The position numbers and the translations under genes are program-made. 64,000 nt of DNA from Kangsaoukella pontilimi (lineage in GTDB: Bacteria > Pseudomonadota > Alphaproteobacteria > Rhodobacterales > Rhodobacteraceae): assembly GCF_009830125.1 (NCBI RefSeq), contig NZ_WUPT01000001.1, positions 1,736,001-1,800,000 on the forward strand, written 5' to 3'. Under the pieces are notes generated by a model that did no database searches, was not told the DNA's origin, and saw only the letters and a program-made list of their open reading frames with translations. This document shows positions 26,705 to 36,128 of the stretch, piece by piece; within the stretch, counting starts at the first letter, position 1, and each line of letters starts with the position of its first letter.

Positions 26705-27835
26705 GTGTTTCGAATTCACCGTCCCTACGGGCGCGCCGTCGCGCTTTCTGTGGCCGTTGCGCTGGTGTCGGGCTGCGCCCTTCCGCGTACAGGTCCCACC
26801 AAGAACGAAATCTTCGCTGGCTCCGTCCAGAAGCAGGGCGATGCATATATCGTGACCGTGGATGACAGGGTCGCAAAGCTGACCTCGGTCACACCTGCGC
26901 TCGGATTCCCCACGAAACTGATCAATGCCGCGACGCTCGGCTCGGATACGATCCAACCCGGCGATACCCTGAGCCTCCGGATCTGGGAAAACGTTCAGGA
27001 TGGCCTTTTGGCCTCTGCCGGTACGGGCGGCGCCGCGCTTCAGGAAATCCAGGTCGACGGTAACGGCTTCATATTCGTGCCCTATGCCGGCCGCATCCGC
27101 GCTGCAGGCAACTCGCCCGAGGCGATCCGCCGGATCATCACCGAAAAGCTGGAAGCGCAGACGCCCGACCCGCAGGTCCTCGTAAACCGCGTGGCGGGCG
27201 ACGGCGCGACCGTGTCGCTCATCGGCAATGTCGGCGGTCAGGGGGTCTACCCGATCGAGCGTCCGACCCGCACGCTGACCGCCATGCTCGCGCAGGCGGG
27301 TGGCATTACGCTTACGCCTGACATCACCCAGGTCACGCTGATCCGGGGCCACGAATCCGGCACCGTCTGGCTGAGCGACCTCTACCGCGACCCCGCGCTC
27401 GACATTTCGCTCCGCGCGGGCGACCGCATCCTTGTCGAACAGGACAACCGGTCCTTCACCGCGCTCGGCGCGACCGGAGCGCAGACCAAGGTGCCTTTCG
27501 ACACCCCGACCCTTACCGCGATCGAGGCGATGGCCAATGTGGGCGGTCTCTCGCCCAACCTTGCCGACCCGACCGGCATCTTCGTCTTCCGCGACGAGAC
27601 CCCCGAGGTCGCCAACGCAGTGCTGGCACGGAACGATTTCGTGGACGAACAGCGTGTGGTCTATGTCCTTGACCTGACCAGCCCCAACGGTGTCTTCGTG
27701 GCCCGCGACTTCGATATTCGCGATGGCGACACGATCTACGTCACCGAGGCGCCCTACACCCAGTTCAGCAAGATCCTGTCCGCAATCGTCCAGCCCCTTG
27801 GGGCGGCCGCGTCGATCGAGACGCTGGTCGAGTGA
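26705..27835 (+). CDS. kpsD: outer-membrane polysaccharide export lipoprotein (KpsD/Wza-like)
   Basis: A 376-residue export protein read from GTG 26705 with GAGGAG upstream. The signal ends in a lipobox (ALVSGCALPRTG), so it should be an outer-membrane lipoprotein. The polysaccharide-export domain (GDTLSLRIWENVQDG, then VDGNGFIFVPYAGRIRAAG) is followed by SLBB-type repeats (VSLIGNVGGQGVYPIERPTR and LTAIEAMANVGGLSP). A C-terminal amphipathic stretch could be the membrane-spanning helix. The stop overlaps the kpsC start (GTGA). The inner-membrane partners (KpsE, KpsM, KpsT) are not in the window. Confidence 0.88.
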   Translation: MFRIHRPYGRAVALSVAVALVSGCALPRTGPTKNEIFAGSVQKQGDAYIVTVDDRVAKLTSVTPALGFPTKLINAATLGSDTIQPGDTLSLRIWENVQDGLLASAGTGGAALQEIQVDGNGFIFVPYAGRIRAAGNSPEAIRRIITEKLEAQTPDPQVLVNRVAGDGATVSLIGNVGGQGVYPIERPTRTLTAMLAQAGGITLTPDITQVTLIRGHESGTVWLSDLYRDPALDISLRAGDRILVEQDNRSFTALGATGAQTKVPFDTPTLTAIEAMANVGGLSPNLADPTGIFVFRDETPEVANAVLARNDFVDEQRVVYVLDLTSPNGVFVARDFDIRDGDTIYVTEAPYTQFSKILSAIVQPLGAAASIETLVE

Positions 27836-29820
27836 CCGACGGCACCGCCGCCGCCACGCGGCTTTGCGTCTACAATGGCGGGCTGCTGCTCAAGCCCGGT
27901 TTGAAGCGCATCCTGTCGCTGGCGGGATGGGACGTAACCACGGGGCTTCCCGGCGAGGGCGACTGGGTCGGCCTCTGGGGCAGGAGCCCCACCGCCTGGC
28001 GCGGCGAAAAGGTCGCCGGCTGGACGGAAGCCCCGGTCCTGACGGTCGAGGACGCGTTTCTCAGATCGGTGCACCCTGCGCGCCTGCGAGACAGCCTGCC
28101 CCTTGGCCTCTGCCTCGACCGAACGGGCGTGCATTTCGACGCAAGCGTGCCATCTGACCTCGAGACTCTTCTGGCTACTCATCCGCTGGACGACACGCAT
28201 CTTCTGAACCGTGCCCGCGACGCAGCCGCGCGGATGCGCCATGCGCATCTGGGCAAATACGCCGCCACAGATCCCGACCTCGCCCCGCCCGATCCAGGCT
28301 ATGCGGTCGTGATCGACCAGACCGAGGGCGATGCCGCGCTGATGGGCGCCACGCGAGACGATTTCCGCCAGATGCTGACGACAGCCGCAGCCGAGAACCC
28401 GGCCTCGCGCATTCTGGTCAAGCAGCACCCCGAGACGGCGGGCGGCGCACGGAAAGGAATGCTGGACGACCTCCGTGGCGTAGATCGTGCCGAACCCTAC
28501 TCGGACCCAATTAGCCCATGGGTGCTCTTCGAGGGCGCGGTCGCGGTCTATACCCATTCCTCGACGCTTGGGTTCGAGGCGATCTACGCAGGCCACAAGC
28601 CGCGCGTCTTCGGACAGCCCTTTTACGCCGGCTGGGGCCTGACACAGGACGAGGACCTGATCCCACGGCGGGACCGGACGCTCTCCCGCGCGCAGCTTTT
28701 TGCGGCGGCCATGATCCTCTACCCGGTCTGGTACGATCCGCTGGCGGACCGCCTGTGCGAGGTTGAGGATGCGCTCTCCATTCTGGATGCCCAGACCCGG
28801 CAATGGCGCGAAGATCGGGCCGGCTATGTCGCGGCAGGCATCCGGCGCTGGAAACGCCCGCACCTGCAGCACGCTTTCGGACAGGAAAAACGGCTCAAGT
28901 TCGCCAGTAGCCCGGACAAAGCGAAGACCCTGGCACAGAAAGACGGTCGCAGCGCGGTGGTCTGGGGCGGCGCGGAGGCCCCGGACGGCACGATCCGGAT
29001 GGAAGACGGCTTCCTCCGCTCCCGCGGTCTTGGCGCCCGCCTGACGCCGCCCGCATCGCTGGTTCTGGATGATAGCGGCATCTATTTCGACCCGACCCGC
29101 GAAAGCCGGCTGGACCGGTTGATCGCAGCCTCCGGCGACCTGCCCGAGGGAGAGCTTCGCCGCGCCGAAGCGCTTGCCCGTCGCATCGCGAAGGCGGGCG
29201 TGACGAAATACGGTCAGAGTGACGTTCCCCCGTCACTCGACGACCCGAGGCGCAAGATCCTTGTGGCCGGACAGGTGGAAGACGACGCCTCCATCCTGAT
29301 GGGCGCTGGCGAGATCAGGCGGAATATCTACCTGCTTCGCGAGACGCGGCAGGCCAATCCCGATGCGCTGATCATCTGGAAGCCGCATCCCGATGTCGAA
29401 GCGGGGCTGCGAAAAGGCCGGGTCGAGGAAAGCGACCTCGAAGGACTTGCCGACGTGGCGCTGACCGGCGCGGGGGCCGCCGCCGCGATAGACGTGGCGG
29501 ACGAGGTCTGGACGATCACCTCGACACTCGGCTTCGAGGCGCTTCTCCGTGGCAAGCCCGTGACGACGCTGGGAATGCCGTTCTATGCCGGGTGGGGTCT
29601 GACCGACGACCGGATGCCCGCGCCCGCGCATCGCGGAAAGGACGTGACCCGCGCAGGGCTGATCCATGCCTGTCTCATTGGATACCCGCGCTACTTCCAC
29701 CCTGCGACGGGCGCGCCCCTGTCCCCGGAACAGACGGTCGCGCTTCTGGCAAGCGACGAAGCGGATCTGCCGGGCGAGACCCTTCTCGGGCGGCTGCAGA
29801 GGTTCTTCAGACGCGTCTGA
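27832..29820 (+). CDS. kpsC: capsule polysaccharide Kdo transferase KpsC
   Basis: A 662-residue protein made of two related halves, as in E. coli KpsC (about 675). Each half has the same order of motifs: LTVEDAFLRSVHPARL and RMEDGFLRSRGLGARL, YAVVIDQTEGDA and ILVAGQVEDDASI, ILVKQHPE and IIWKPHPD, and YTHSSTLGFEAIYAGHKPRV and ITSTLGFEALLRGKPVTTLG. Both halves end in FYAGWGLT. The two modules are beta-Kdo transferases building the lipid-Kdo linker. GTG start coupled to the upstream gene. The 3' end overlaps ribD tail to tail by 14 bases. Confidence 0.92.
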   Translation: MTDGTAAATRLCVYNGGLLLKPGLKRILSLAGWDVTTGLPGEGDWVGLWGRSPTAWRGEKVAGWTEAPVLTVEDAFLRSVHPARLRDSLPLGLCLDRTGVHFDASVPSDLETLLATHPLDDTHLLNRARDAAARMRHAHLGKYAATDPDLAPPDPGYAVVIDQTEGDAALMGATRDDFRQMLTTAAAENPASRILVKQHPETAGGARKGMLDDLRGVDRAEPYSDPISPWVLFEGAVAVYTHSSTLGFEAIYAGHKPRVFGQPFYAGWGLTQDEDLIPRRDRTLSRAQLFAAAMILYPVWYDPLADRLCEVEDALSILDAQTRQWREDRAGYVAAGIRRWKRPHLQHAFGQEKRLKFASSPDKAKTLAQKDGRSAVVWGGAEAPDGTIRMEDGFLRSRGLGARLTPPASLVLDDSGIYFDPTRESRLDRLIAASGDLPEGELRRAEALARRIAKAGVTKYGQSDVPPSLDDPRRKILVAGQVEDDASILMGAGEIRRNIYLLRETRQANPDALIIWKPHPDVEAGLRKGRVEESDLEGLADVALTGAGAAAAIDVADEVWTITSTLGFEALLRGKPVTTLGMPFYAGWGLTDDRMPAPAHRGKDVTRAGLIHACLIGYPRYFHPATGAPLSPEQTVALLASDEADLPGETLLGRLQRFFRRV

Positions 29821-30904
29821 TCCAGCGGTGGAAAATGTCCCCGCCAAGCGCCGACACCTCGGCCAGATCGAAAGCCCGCGCCTCCGACAGCCGCGCCAGG
29901 CCGAGCGCGCCCATCCCGGGCTGCCCTTCGGCGCCGATCAGCTTGCCTGCGGAGAAGACCTGCAACTCGTCCACCAGATCGGCAGTCATCAGCGCCGCGG
30001 CCAGCGTGCCGCCACCCTCGCAATAGACGCGGGTCAGCCCGGCTTGCCCGAGCGCCTCGAAGGCGTGAGCCAAGTCAACCTGCGTGCCGAGCGACCTGCC
30101 TTCGATCACGCGCGCGCCTGCGTCTTCCCACGCGCCCACGTCGCCCGCGTCGGCCCCGGCGTGGATCAGCCAGACGGGCGGATCCCCCGCGCTCTGGAAC
30201 AGGCGGCTGTCTCGCGGCAGGCGCAGATGGCGCGACAGAACGATCCGAACCCGCCCCGGTCCGACATCGCCCAGCCCCCGGACAGTCAGGTCGGGATCAT
30301 CGGCCCGCGCCGTTCCCGCGCCCACCAGAACCGCGTCGTGGGCGGCACGCTCGGCATGAACGCGGCGGCGCGCCTCGGGGCCTGTGATCCAGCGGCTTTC
30401 CCCCGAAGCGGTCGCGATCCGACCGTCAAGCGTCAGCGCCAGCTTCAGCGTCAGCCAGGGACGGCCACGGGTCACGCGGCTGAGGAACCCGGCTTGTATC
30501 GCCCTGGCCTGCCCCTCAAGGCACCCGACCGTTACGTCGATCCGGGCCGCCCTGAGACGGGCGACGCCCCCGCCCGCCACGCGCGGATCGGGGTCCTCAT
30601 GGGCGACGACCACCCGCGCGACCCCGGCATCGATCAGCGCATCGGCGCAGGGCGGCGTCTGTCCGTGATGGGCGCAGGGCTCCAGCGTGACATAGGCCGT
30701 GCCCCCCCGCGCGGCATCGCCCGCCATATCCAGAGCGACGCGCTCGGCATGGGGGCGCCCGCCATCGGCGGTCCGGCCACGCCCAACGATGCGACCATCC
30801 CGAACCAGCACACAGCCCACCGCCGGATTGGGCCAGACCCGGCCCAGACCCCGCCCTGCCAGCGACAGGGCATGAGCCATGTGGCGCCGGTCGGTGTCGG
30901 TCAC
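29807..30904 (-). CDS. ribD: bifunctional riboflavin deaminase/reductase RibD
   Basis: A 365-residue enzyme performing the second and third steps of riboflavin synthesis. The deaminase half has the zinc site in [10 protein letters not shown] and [18 protein letters not shown]. The reductase half (from about 145) has [36 protein letters not shown] and the NADPH site [10 protein letters not shown]. It follows nrdR with an ATGA overlap. The capsule block on the opposite strand separates it from ribE. Confidence 0.95.
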   Translation of the reverse strand: MTDTDRRHMAHALSLAGRGLGRVWPNPAVGCVLVRDGRIVGRGRTADGGRPHAERVALDMAGDAARGGTAYVTLEPCAHHGQTPPCADALIDAGVARVVVAHEDPDPRVAGGGVARLRAARIDVTVGCLEGQARAIQAGFLSRVTRGRPWLTLKLALTLDGRIATASGESRWITGPEARRRVHAERAAHDAVLVGAGTARADDPDLTVRGLGDVGPGRVRIVLSRHLRLPRDSRLFQSAGDPPVWLIHAGADAGDVGAWEDAGARVIEGRSLGTQVDLAHAFEALGQAGLTRVYCEGGGTLAAALMTADLVDELQVFSAGKLIGAEGQPGMGALGLARLSEARAFDLAEVSALGGDIFHRWIRRV

Positions 30905-31365
30905 TCTTCCGGGGGCGCGGGGCGCAGTTCGCTGACGAATTTGTCGAAATCGTCCGCGGCCTGGAAATTCTTGTAAACGCTGGCGAACCGGACATAGGCC
31001 ACGGTGTCGATCCGGGCGAGGCTCTCCATCACGATCTCACCGATCGTATGGGACGGAATGTCCGTTTCGCCCATGCTCTCAAGACGCCGCACGATGCCCG
31101 AAATCATCTGGTCCATACGCTCAGGTTCGACGGGACGTTTCTGCAACGCGATGCGGATCGAACGCTCCAGCTTGTCGCGGTCGAAATCCTCGCGCCGCCC
31201 GTTGGATTTGATGACCACGAGGTCACGAAGCTGCACCCGCTCATAGGTGGTAAACCGTCCGCCGCAGGCCGGACAGAACCGCCGCCTGCGGATCGCGACA
31301 TGGTCTTCCGCCGGTCGCGAGTCCTTCACTTGAGTGTCGATATTTCCGCAAAACGGGCAGCGCAT
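30901..31365 (-). CDS. nrdR: transcriptional repressor NrdR
   Basis: A 154-residue regulator of ribonucleotide reductase genes. The zinc ribbon [18 protein letters not shown]...[11 protein letters not shown] supplies four cysteines. The ATP-cone (about 45-140) starts [18 protein letters not shown] and contains [10 protein letters not shown] and [11 protein letters not shown], as in all members. It diverges from the dodecin gene over 213 bases, in which I found no clear NrdR box. It is upstream of ribD in one transcript. Confidence 0.95.
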   Translation of the reverse strand: MRCPFCGNIDTQVKDSRPAEDHVAIRRRRFCPACGGRFTTYERVQLRDLVVIKSNGRREDFDRDKLERSIRIALQKRPVEPERMDQMISGIVRRLESMGETDIPSHTIGEIVMESLARIDTVAYVRFASVYKNFQAADDFDKFVSELRPAPPEE

Positions 31366-31578
31366 CCGCCTCTTCTCCCTGCCTGATTGGGGTCCATTCT
31401 GACCTACCCACCGAGACTATAGGGGAGCCCCGTCATTTTGGGTAGGGGCGAAATCCGGGCGCAAGATGCTGAATTCGGGAAATCCGGGAACGGAGCGCCC
31501 CGGCGCCGCATTGAGGTCGTGTCACCGCAGACGATCAGCGCCTGACGGGACTGACATTAGACAAAGGGAGATACTGAA

Positions 31579-31782
31579 ATGTCCATTGCACGCGTTACCG
31601 AAATTTCCGCCACCTCGAAGACAAGCTTCGACGACGCCGTCGCCAGCGGCATCGAGCGGGCGAACAAGACGCTTCGCAACGTGAAATCCGCCTGGGTCAA
31701 GGAACAGCGCGTCTCCGTCGAGGACGGCTCGATCATGTACTATCAGGTCAACATGATGGTGACCTTCGTTCTCGAAGACTGA
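31579..31782 (+). CDS. dodecin, flavin-storage protein
   Basis: A 67-residue protein with the full dodecin pattern: ARVTEISATSKTSFDDAVASG, then RANKTLRNVKSAWVKEQ, whose tryptophan stacks on bound flavin, and YYQVNMMVTFVLE at the end. Dodecamers bind flavin pairs and buffer free FMN or riboflavin. An AAAGGGAG ribosome binding site precedes the ATG. Its position next to nrdR-ribD fits a flavin theme. Confidence 0.94.
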   Translation: MSIARVTEISATSKTSFDDAVASGIERANKTLRNVKSAWVKEQRVSVEDGSIMYYQVNMMVTFVLED

Positions 31783-31784
31783 AC

Positions 31785-32198
31785 CTAGACTGCCTGTATC
31801 ATGGCGACCGCGACCTGACGGGTATGCGGTCGCCTGCGATGCTCGAACAGGTAGACGCCCTGCCACGTACCCAGCATCAGCCGCCCTCCCGTGACCGGGA
31901 TCGACAGGCTGACCGGCAGCATCGCTGCTTTGATATGGGCTGGCATGTCGTCCGGCCCCTCATAGGTGTGGGTGAGATAACTCATGGAGGGGTCATCGGA
32001 CGGCGGAACCAGCCGATTGAAAAAGGCCAGAAGGTCACTCTGAACCTCGGGATCGGCGTTTTCCTGAATGAGAAGCGAACAGGATGTGTGGCGCACGAAA
32101 ACGGTCAGCACCCCGTCCCCTTTGGCGAACGAGGCGAGCCTTCCGGTGAACTCGTAAAGTCCGGGTCCACTGGTTTCGATGTCGATAACCTCCGCCAC
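31785..32198 (-). CDS. yjbQ: YjbQ-family protein (UPF0047)
   Basis: A 137-residue single-domain protein. The family motifs are VFVRHTSCSLLIQENADP, which holds the His/Ser/Cys cluster, PAHIKAAMLPVSLSIPVTGG, and the final LGTWQGVYLFEHRRRPHTRQV. Members have weak thiamine-phosphate synthase activity, and the physiological role is unsettled. It converges on dodecin (two-base gap) and is followed by a row of small genes on the same strand. Confidence 0.92.
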   Translation of the reverse strand: MAEVIDIETSGPGLYEFTGRLASFAKGDGVLTVFVRHTSCSLLIQENADPEVQSDLLAFFNRLVPPSDDPSMSYLTHTYEGPDDMPAHIKAAMLPVSLSIPVTGGRLMLGTWQGVYLFEHRRRPHTRQVAVAMIQAV

Positions 32199-32201
32199 GG
32201 G

Positions 32202-32576
32202 TCAGCGGCTTCCGGGCAGATCGCAGAACTGGCGCGCAAAGGATGCGGTCAGGCCCTTGTCATCCGACCAGATGAAAAGCCCCGGTCTCTTGGCGCCCTC
32301 CGCATCCAGACTGAACCGCATCGCCGCCCCGCCACGGCGGGGACCGGTGGAGACACGATAGATCCGCGTCGTGGGCCGAAGGCCAAGATGGCGCGTCACG
32401 TAATCCCCCGCGGCGCACCAGAAGGCCGGCGCCCCCGAGCGGCCGCGATAGGTCACCTCGAAACCACGGGCGGGGCCGGGTTCTACCACCAGCCCGTTCT
32501 CCGCCACGAAGGCGTCAGACGCCCCCGGAAACGCAAGCAGCACGGCCCCGATTGCAGTGGCCTTGAGTGAATTCAT
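32202..32576 (-). CDS. small secreted protein of unknown function
   Basis: A 124-residue protein with a signal peptide (SLKATAIGAVLLAFPGASDA). The mature part has two cysteines (FWCAAGDYVTRHLG and ARQFCDLPG) that could form a disulfide, plus an Arg-rich middle. It is probably periplasmic. Its ATG overlaps the stop of the reductase-like gene upstream, and YjbQ follows after a three-base gap. No family is recognised by name, but the composition and signal are those of a real secreted protein. Confidence 0.75.
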   Translation of the reverse strand: MNSLKATAIGAVLLAFPGASDAFVAENGLVVEPGPARGFEVTYRGRSGAPAFWCAAGDYVTRHLGLRPTTRIYRVSTGPRRGGAAMRFSLDAEGAKRPGLFIWSDDKGLTASFARQFCDLPGSR

Positions 32577-33145
32577 CTTGCCTCCGATGTCAGACCGTCC
32601 GGCAGCACCGCCTTTTCAAGCTCAAGATAGCGCGTGCCCTCCCCGTTCAGAACCTCTTCCGACAAAATGGCGAAGCCGTGCCGTGTGAAGAGTCCGACCG
32701 GATCCTCTCCCGCGCTGTCGGAGAAGACCGGCAAGCCGCCGCCGAATGTGACCGGTTCCACGGTCAGATTCACCCGGTCGATGGCGCCATGGGCCAGAAA
32801 CCAGTCATGCACCCGCGTTCCGCCAAGGATCAGCCCCCGCTCGAGCGGTGCCACGCCGGCAACCCGCCCAGCCAGATCGCCCGGCGTCAGATCGCGCGGA
32901 TCGAGCCACAGTTGCGTCGGTCGCCGCCAGCCGCCCCTGCCCGTCGAGAAGATGATACGCCTCCGATGCGGCTTGTCCGCCGCCTCATGGGTGTGCCGCC
33001 CCATGATCGCCCAGTCCGCGGCCTCGACATCCCGAAAGAACAGCGCCTGCTCCTCGGGACTGGCCCATGACTGCGGCGCGTCATCGGTTGCCCGCGCGAT
33101 GTAGCCGTCGGCGCTGGTGGCAACAGTCAGGGTAAAATGCGTCAT
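32573..33145 (-). CDS. dihydrofolate reductase-fold protein (RibD C-terminal type)
   Basis: A 190-residue protein of the RibD-C/DHFR superfamily: LTVATSADGYIARATDDAPQ at the start, AIMGRHTHEAADK, then the cofactor region LILGGTRVHDWFLAHG and NLTVEPVTFGGGLPVF. It lacks the RibD deaminase domain and is a stand-alone reductase of unknown substrate. It overlaps the secreted-protein gene by four bases and is preceded by a short membrane-protein gene. Confidence 0.82.
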   Translation of the reverse strand: MTHFTLTVATSADGYIARATDDAPQSWASPEEQALFFRDVEAADWAIMGRHTHEAADKPHRRRIIFSTGRGGWRRPTQLWLDPRDLTPGDLAGRVAGVAPLERGLILGGTRVHDWFLAHGAIDRVNLTVEPVTFGGGLPVFSDSAGEDPVGLFTRHGFAILSEEVLNGEGTRYLELEKAVLPDGLTSEAR

Positions 33146-33154
33146 GGCAACGAG

Positions 33155-33316
33155 TCAGGAGCCGACAGCCGCACGGATCACCGGAAGCACCGTCGCGGCG
33201 ATGATCCCGACAACCGCGCCAATGGCGAGACGGGGCACCCGCCCGCCAAGCGACGGCGCGAAGAGGCTGAGAATGCCGCAGATGACGGCGTAGAAAGTCA
33301 GTGAAATCGGGTCCAT
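33155..33316 (-). CDS. small membrane protein (53 residues)
   Basis: A short frame with two hydrophobic segments (ISLTFYAVICGILSLFAPSL and AIGAVVGIIAATVLPVI) joined by GGRVPRL. It is nine bases upstream of the reductase-like gene on the same strand and downstream of the HlyU-like gene. This leaves no unexplained gap in the row. No family is recognised. Codon use is as in the neighbours. Confidence 0.6.
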   Translation of the reverse strand: MDPISLTFYAVICGILSLFAPSLGGRVPRLAIGAVVGIIAATVLPVIRAAVGS

Positions 33317-33353
33317 GTCGAACGATAGCCCCAGCGCCTGAACCGGGAAAGAC

Positions 33354-33620
33354 TTAACCGAAGAGCCGCTCGCCCTGCTCGTCGATCACCTGTTTGGCCT
33401 TCCGGACCGACGCTTCGATGGCCTGGTCCTGATCCTGGATCGTGTCGGCCCGGATCAGCTGATGCACCTTTCCGCCCTTCTCGATCCGAGCGCCCACGCG
33501 CCAGCCTCCGGCCTCCTTCTGAGGGTTCGGGACGATGGAAAAACCGTTGTGATCCGTGGCTTCCGCCTCGGTCTTCGTGCCGGACCCGCCGCCGCCGAAA
33601 AGTCTCTTCAAAATCGACAA
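33354..33620 (-). CDS. HlyU-family protein
   Basis: An 88-residue protein with the HlyU-domain layout: MSILKRLFGGGGSG, then NGFSIVPNPQKEAGGWRVGA, HQLIRADTIQDQDQAIEASV and a C-terminal KAKQVIDEQGERLF. In Agrobacterium and related bacteria HlyU-like proteins are annotated as transcription regulators, but a DNA-binding role is not visible here. It follows the gene overlapping rpoD after a short gap. Confidence 0.85.
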   Translation of the reverse strand: MSILKRLFGGGGSGTKTEAEATDHNGFSIVPNPQKEAGGWRVGARIEKGGKVHQLIRADTIQDQDQAIEASVRKAKQVIDEQGERLFG

Positions 33621-33637
33621 CCCGGACCCCCTTTCAG

Positions 33638-34030
33638 TTAGCGGAAAAGTTTATCAACCGAGACGAGCAACCTCTGCGCATCGTCAAGATTTCTTATTCT
33701 CAAGGTCAGCTCAGCTTTGTCTTTTTCTGAGCGACCCGACATTTTGGCGTCCGGGAATGTTTCCAGAAGCTCTGAATATTCGAACAGTCCGCATGTTACT
33801 CCCGGTCGCCGAAAGTACCACAACAGCCATTCGGCATTGGCAATCAAACCAAAAACGTCTCGCCCCTTCCACTCTACGTGTAGCGCCTTTTTTAGACCTG
33901 CTGTCTTGCCTTTCGGAACCAACTCCGGCGCGGCGAGGAAGTATGCGATAATGTCATCGAGAGCATGCGACACCTCGGGACGTTTGATGCGTGCCCGGAG
34001 CTCTTCGATATGCTCTCGAGAAAGACTCAC
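33638..34030 (-). CDS. unknown protein overlapping the rpoD stop
   Basis: A 130-residue protein starting at a GTG that overlaps the rpoD TGA (GTGA). It begins [20 protein letters not shown], has an aromatic middle ([20 protein letters not shown]) and ends [10 protein letters not shown]. No membrane segment or named family is evident. Base composition is visibly lower in GC than rpoD or the genes on either side, and it uses codons that are rare nearby. Translation is probably coupled to rpoD. The coding frame is clear, while origin and function are not. Confidence 0.7.
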   Translation of the reverse strand: MSLSREHIEELRARIKRPEVSHALDDIIAYFLAAPELVPKGKTAGLKKALHVEWKGRDVFGLIANAEWLLWYFRRPGVTCGLFEYSELLETFPDAKMSGRSEKDKAELTLRIRNLDDAQRLLVSVDKLFR

Positions 34031-36018
34031 TGATCCAGGAACGACCTCAGCTTCCGCGACCGGCTGGGGTGCTTCAGCTTCCGAAGCGCCTTTGCCTCGA
34101 TCTGGCGGATACGTTCGCGGGTCACGCTGAACTGCTGGCCGACCTCTTCCAGCGTATGGTCGGTGTTCATGCCGATACCGAAACGCATCCGCAGCACCCG
34201 CTCCTCGCGCGGCGTGAGCGAGGCCAGAACCCGCGTCGTCGTTTCCTTCAGGTTCTCCTGAATGGCGCTGTCGAGCGGCAGGACCGCGTTCTTGTCCTCG
34301 ATGAAATCGCCAAGCTGCGAGTCCTCTTCGTCCCCGATGGGGGTCTCGAGGCTGATCGGTTCCTTGGCGATCTTCATCACCTTCCGAACCTTTTCGAGCG
34401 GCATCTGCAGCTTCTCGGCCAGCTCTTCCGGCGTCGGTTCGCGGCCGATCTCGTGCAGCATCTGACGGCCGGTCCGGACCAGCTTGTTGATCGTCTCGAT
34501 CATGTGGACCGGAATACGGATCGTGCGCGCCTGATCCGCGATGGACCGGGTGATAGCCTGACGAATCCACCACGTCGCATAGGTCGAGAACTTGTAGCCG
34601 CGGCGATACTCGAACTTGTCGACGGCCTTCATCAGGCCGATGTTGCCTTCCTGAATGAGATCAAGGAATTGCAGGCCGCGGTTCGTGTATTTCTTGGCGA
34701 TCGAAATCACCAGACGCAGGTTCGCCTCGACCATTTCCTTCTTGGCCTGACGGGCTTCTTTCTCGCCCTTCTGGACCTGTTGGACGATGCGGCGGAATTC
34801 GGGGATGTCGACACCGACATACTGGCCGACTTGCGCCATCTCGGCGCGCAGTTCTTCCATCTTGGGCGTCGAGCGCTCAAGCAGCGTCTGCCAGCCACGG
34901 CCCGACTTCTCGGCCATCCGGTCCAGCCAGTTCGGGTCAAGCTCGTAGCCGCGATATTCCTCGATGAACTCGCGGCGGTTGATCCGGGCCTGGTCGGCCA
35001 GCTTCACCATGGACGAGTCGATCGACATGATCCGGCGGTTGATGCCGTAAAGCTGGTCGATCAGCGCCTCGATCCGATTGTTGTGGAGGTGAAGCTCGTT
35101 CACCAGCTCGACGATCTCGGACCGCAGCTTCTGATAGGCCTTTTCCTCCTTGGCCGAAAAACTGTCATCCTCGTTCAGCGTGGCGGACATGCGGAGGTCC
35201 TGCATGTCCGACAGCTTAGTGTAATCGCGCGCAATCCGGTCGAGCGTCTCCAGCACGCGCGGCTTGAGCGCGGCTTCCATCGCGGCCAGCGACATGTTGG
35301 CCTGATCGTCCTCGTCCTCGTCATCGTCGGTCCGGATCGGGTTGCCGTCGGCGTCGAGTTCGGGCTCGTCGGATTTCTTCTCGGTATTGGCCGAGGCGTC
35401 GACATCAACATTGCCGACCACAGGCTCGTCCTCGTCATCCTCGCCCATGGACCGTCCGAAGGTGGTCTCAAGGTCGATGACGTCGCGAAGCAGGATGTCC
35501 TCGCTCAGAAGTTCGTCGCGCCAGATCGTGATGGCCTGGAACGTCAGCGGGCTTTCGCAAAGCCCGGCGATCATGGTGTTCCGGCCTGCCTCGATCCGCT
35601 TGGCGATGGCAATTTCGCCTTCGCGGCTCAGAAGCTCGACCGACCCCATCTCGCGCAGATACATGCGTACCGGATCGTCGGTGCGGTCCAGCTTTTCGGT
35701 CTCGGTCGTGGAGACCGCCACCTCACGCGACGAAGAGGTTTCAACGACCTCGGTCGACTTGCCGTCGCCGTCGTCATCCTCGGCCTCTTCGTCCTCGATG
35801 ATATTGATGCCCATCTCGGACAGCATCGACATGACGTCTTCGATCTGTTCCGAGGACACCTGATCGGGCGGGAGAACGCGATTGAGCTGATCGTAGGTGA
35901 TGTAGCCCTTCTCGCGGGCATCCGCGATCATCTTCTTGACCGCGGCCTGGCTCATGTCGAGAACGACATCGCCTTCCTGATCGTCTTGTTTGCGCTCGTC
36001 CGTGTCCTTGGCGGCCAT
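34027..36018 (-). CDS. rpoD: primary sigma factor RpoD (sigma-70)
   Basis: A 663-residue housekeeping sigma factor. Region 1.1 is at the start ([20 protein letters not shown]), and region 1.2 is at [17 protein letters not shown]. The non-conserved region carries acidic runs ([12 protein letters not shown]). Region 2 has [20 protein letters not shown] and [17 protein letters not shown]. Region 3 begins [14 protein letters not shown], and region 4.2 ends [20 protein letters not shown]. The start at 36018 has GGGAG upstream. dnaG lies about 110 bases upstream on the same strand, the standard macromolecular-synthesis order. Confidence 0.97.
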   Translation of the reverse strand: MAAKDTDERKQDDQEGDVVLDMSQAAVKKMIADAREKGYITYDQLNRVLPPDQVSSEQIEDVMSMLSEMGINIIEDEEAEDDDGDGKSTEVVETSSSREVAVSTTETEKLDRTDDPVRMYLREMGSVELLSREGEIAIAKRIEAGRNTMIAGLCESPLTFQAITIWRDELLSEDILLRDVIDLETTFGRSMGEDDEDEPVVGNVDVDASANTEKKSDEPELDADGNPIRTDDDEDEDDQANMSLAAMEAALKPRVLETLDRIARDYTKLSDMQDLRMSATLNEDDSFSAKEEKAYQKLRSEIVELVNELHLHNNRIEALIDQLYGINRRIMSIDSSMVKLADQARINRREFIEEYRGYELDPNWLDRMAEKSGRGWQTLLERSTPKMEELRAEMAQVGQYVGVDIPEFRRIVQQVQKGEKEARQAKKEMVEANLRLVISIAKKYTNRGLQFLDLIQEGNIGLMKAVDKFEYRRGYKFSTYATWWIRQAITRSIADQARTIRIPVHMIETINKLVRTGRQMLHEIGREPTPEELAEKLQMPLEKVRKVMKIAKEPISLETPIGDEEDSQLGDFIEDKNAVLPLDSAIQENLKETTTRVLASLTPREERVLRMRFGIGMNTDHTLEEVGQQFSVTRERIRQIEAKALRKLKHPSRSRKLRSFLDQ

Positions 36019-36128
36019 GCGGCTCTCCCGACAAAACTTGTGATTCGGTTTCAACCCGAATCATCTAGCGCGAATCACGATTCTTCAACCCGCGCGGCCC
36101 TTGTTTATGTGCTTGCAAAGCGTTTTTG

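Noticed and set aside
33638-34573. A 311-codon frame extending the gene after rpoD far into rpoD
   Set aside because: Only the last 130 codons lie outside rpoD. The rest is a shifted frame within the sigma factor.
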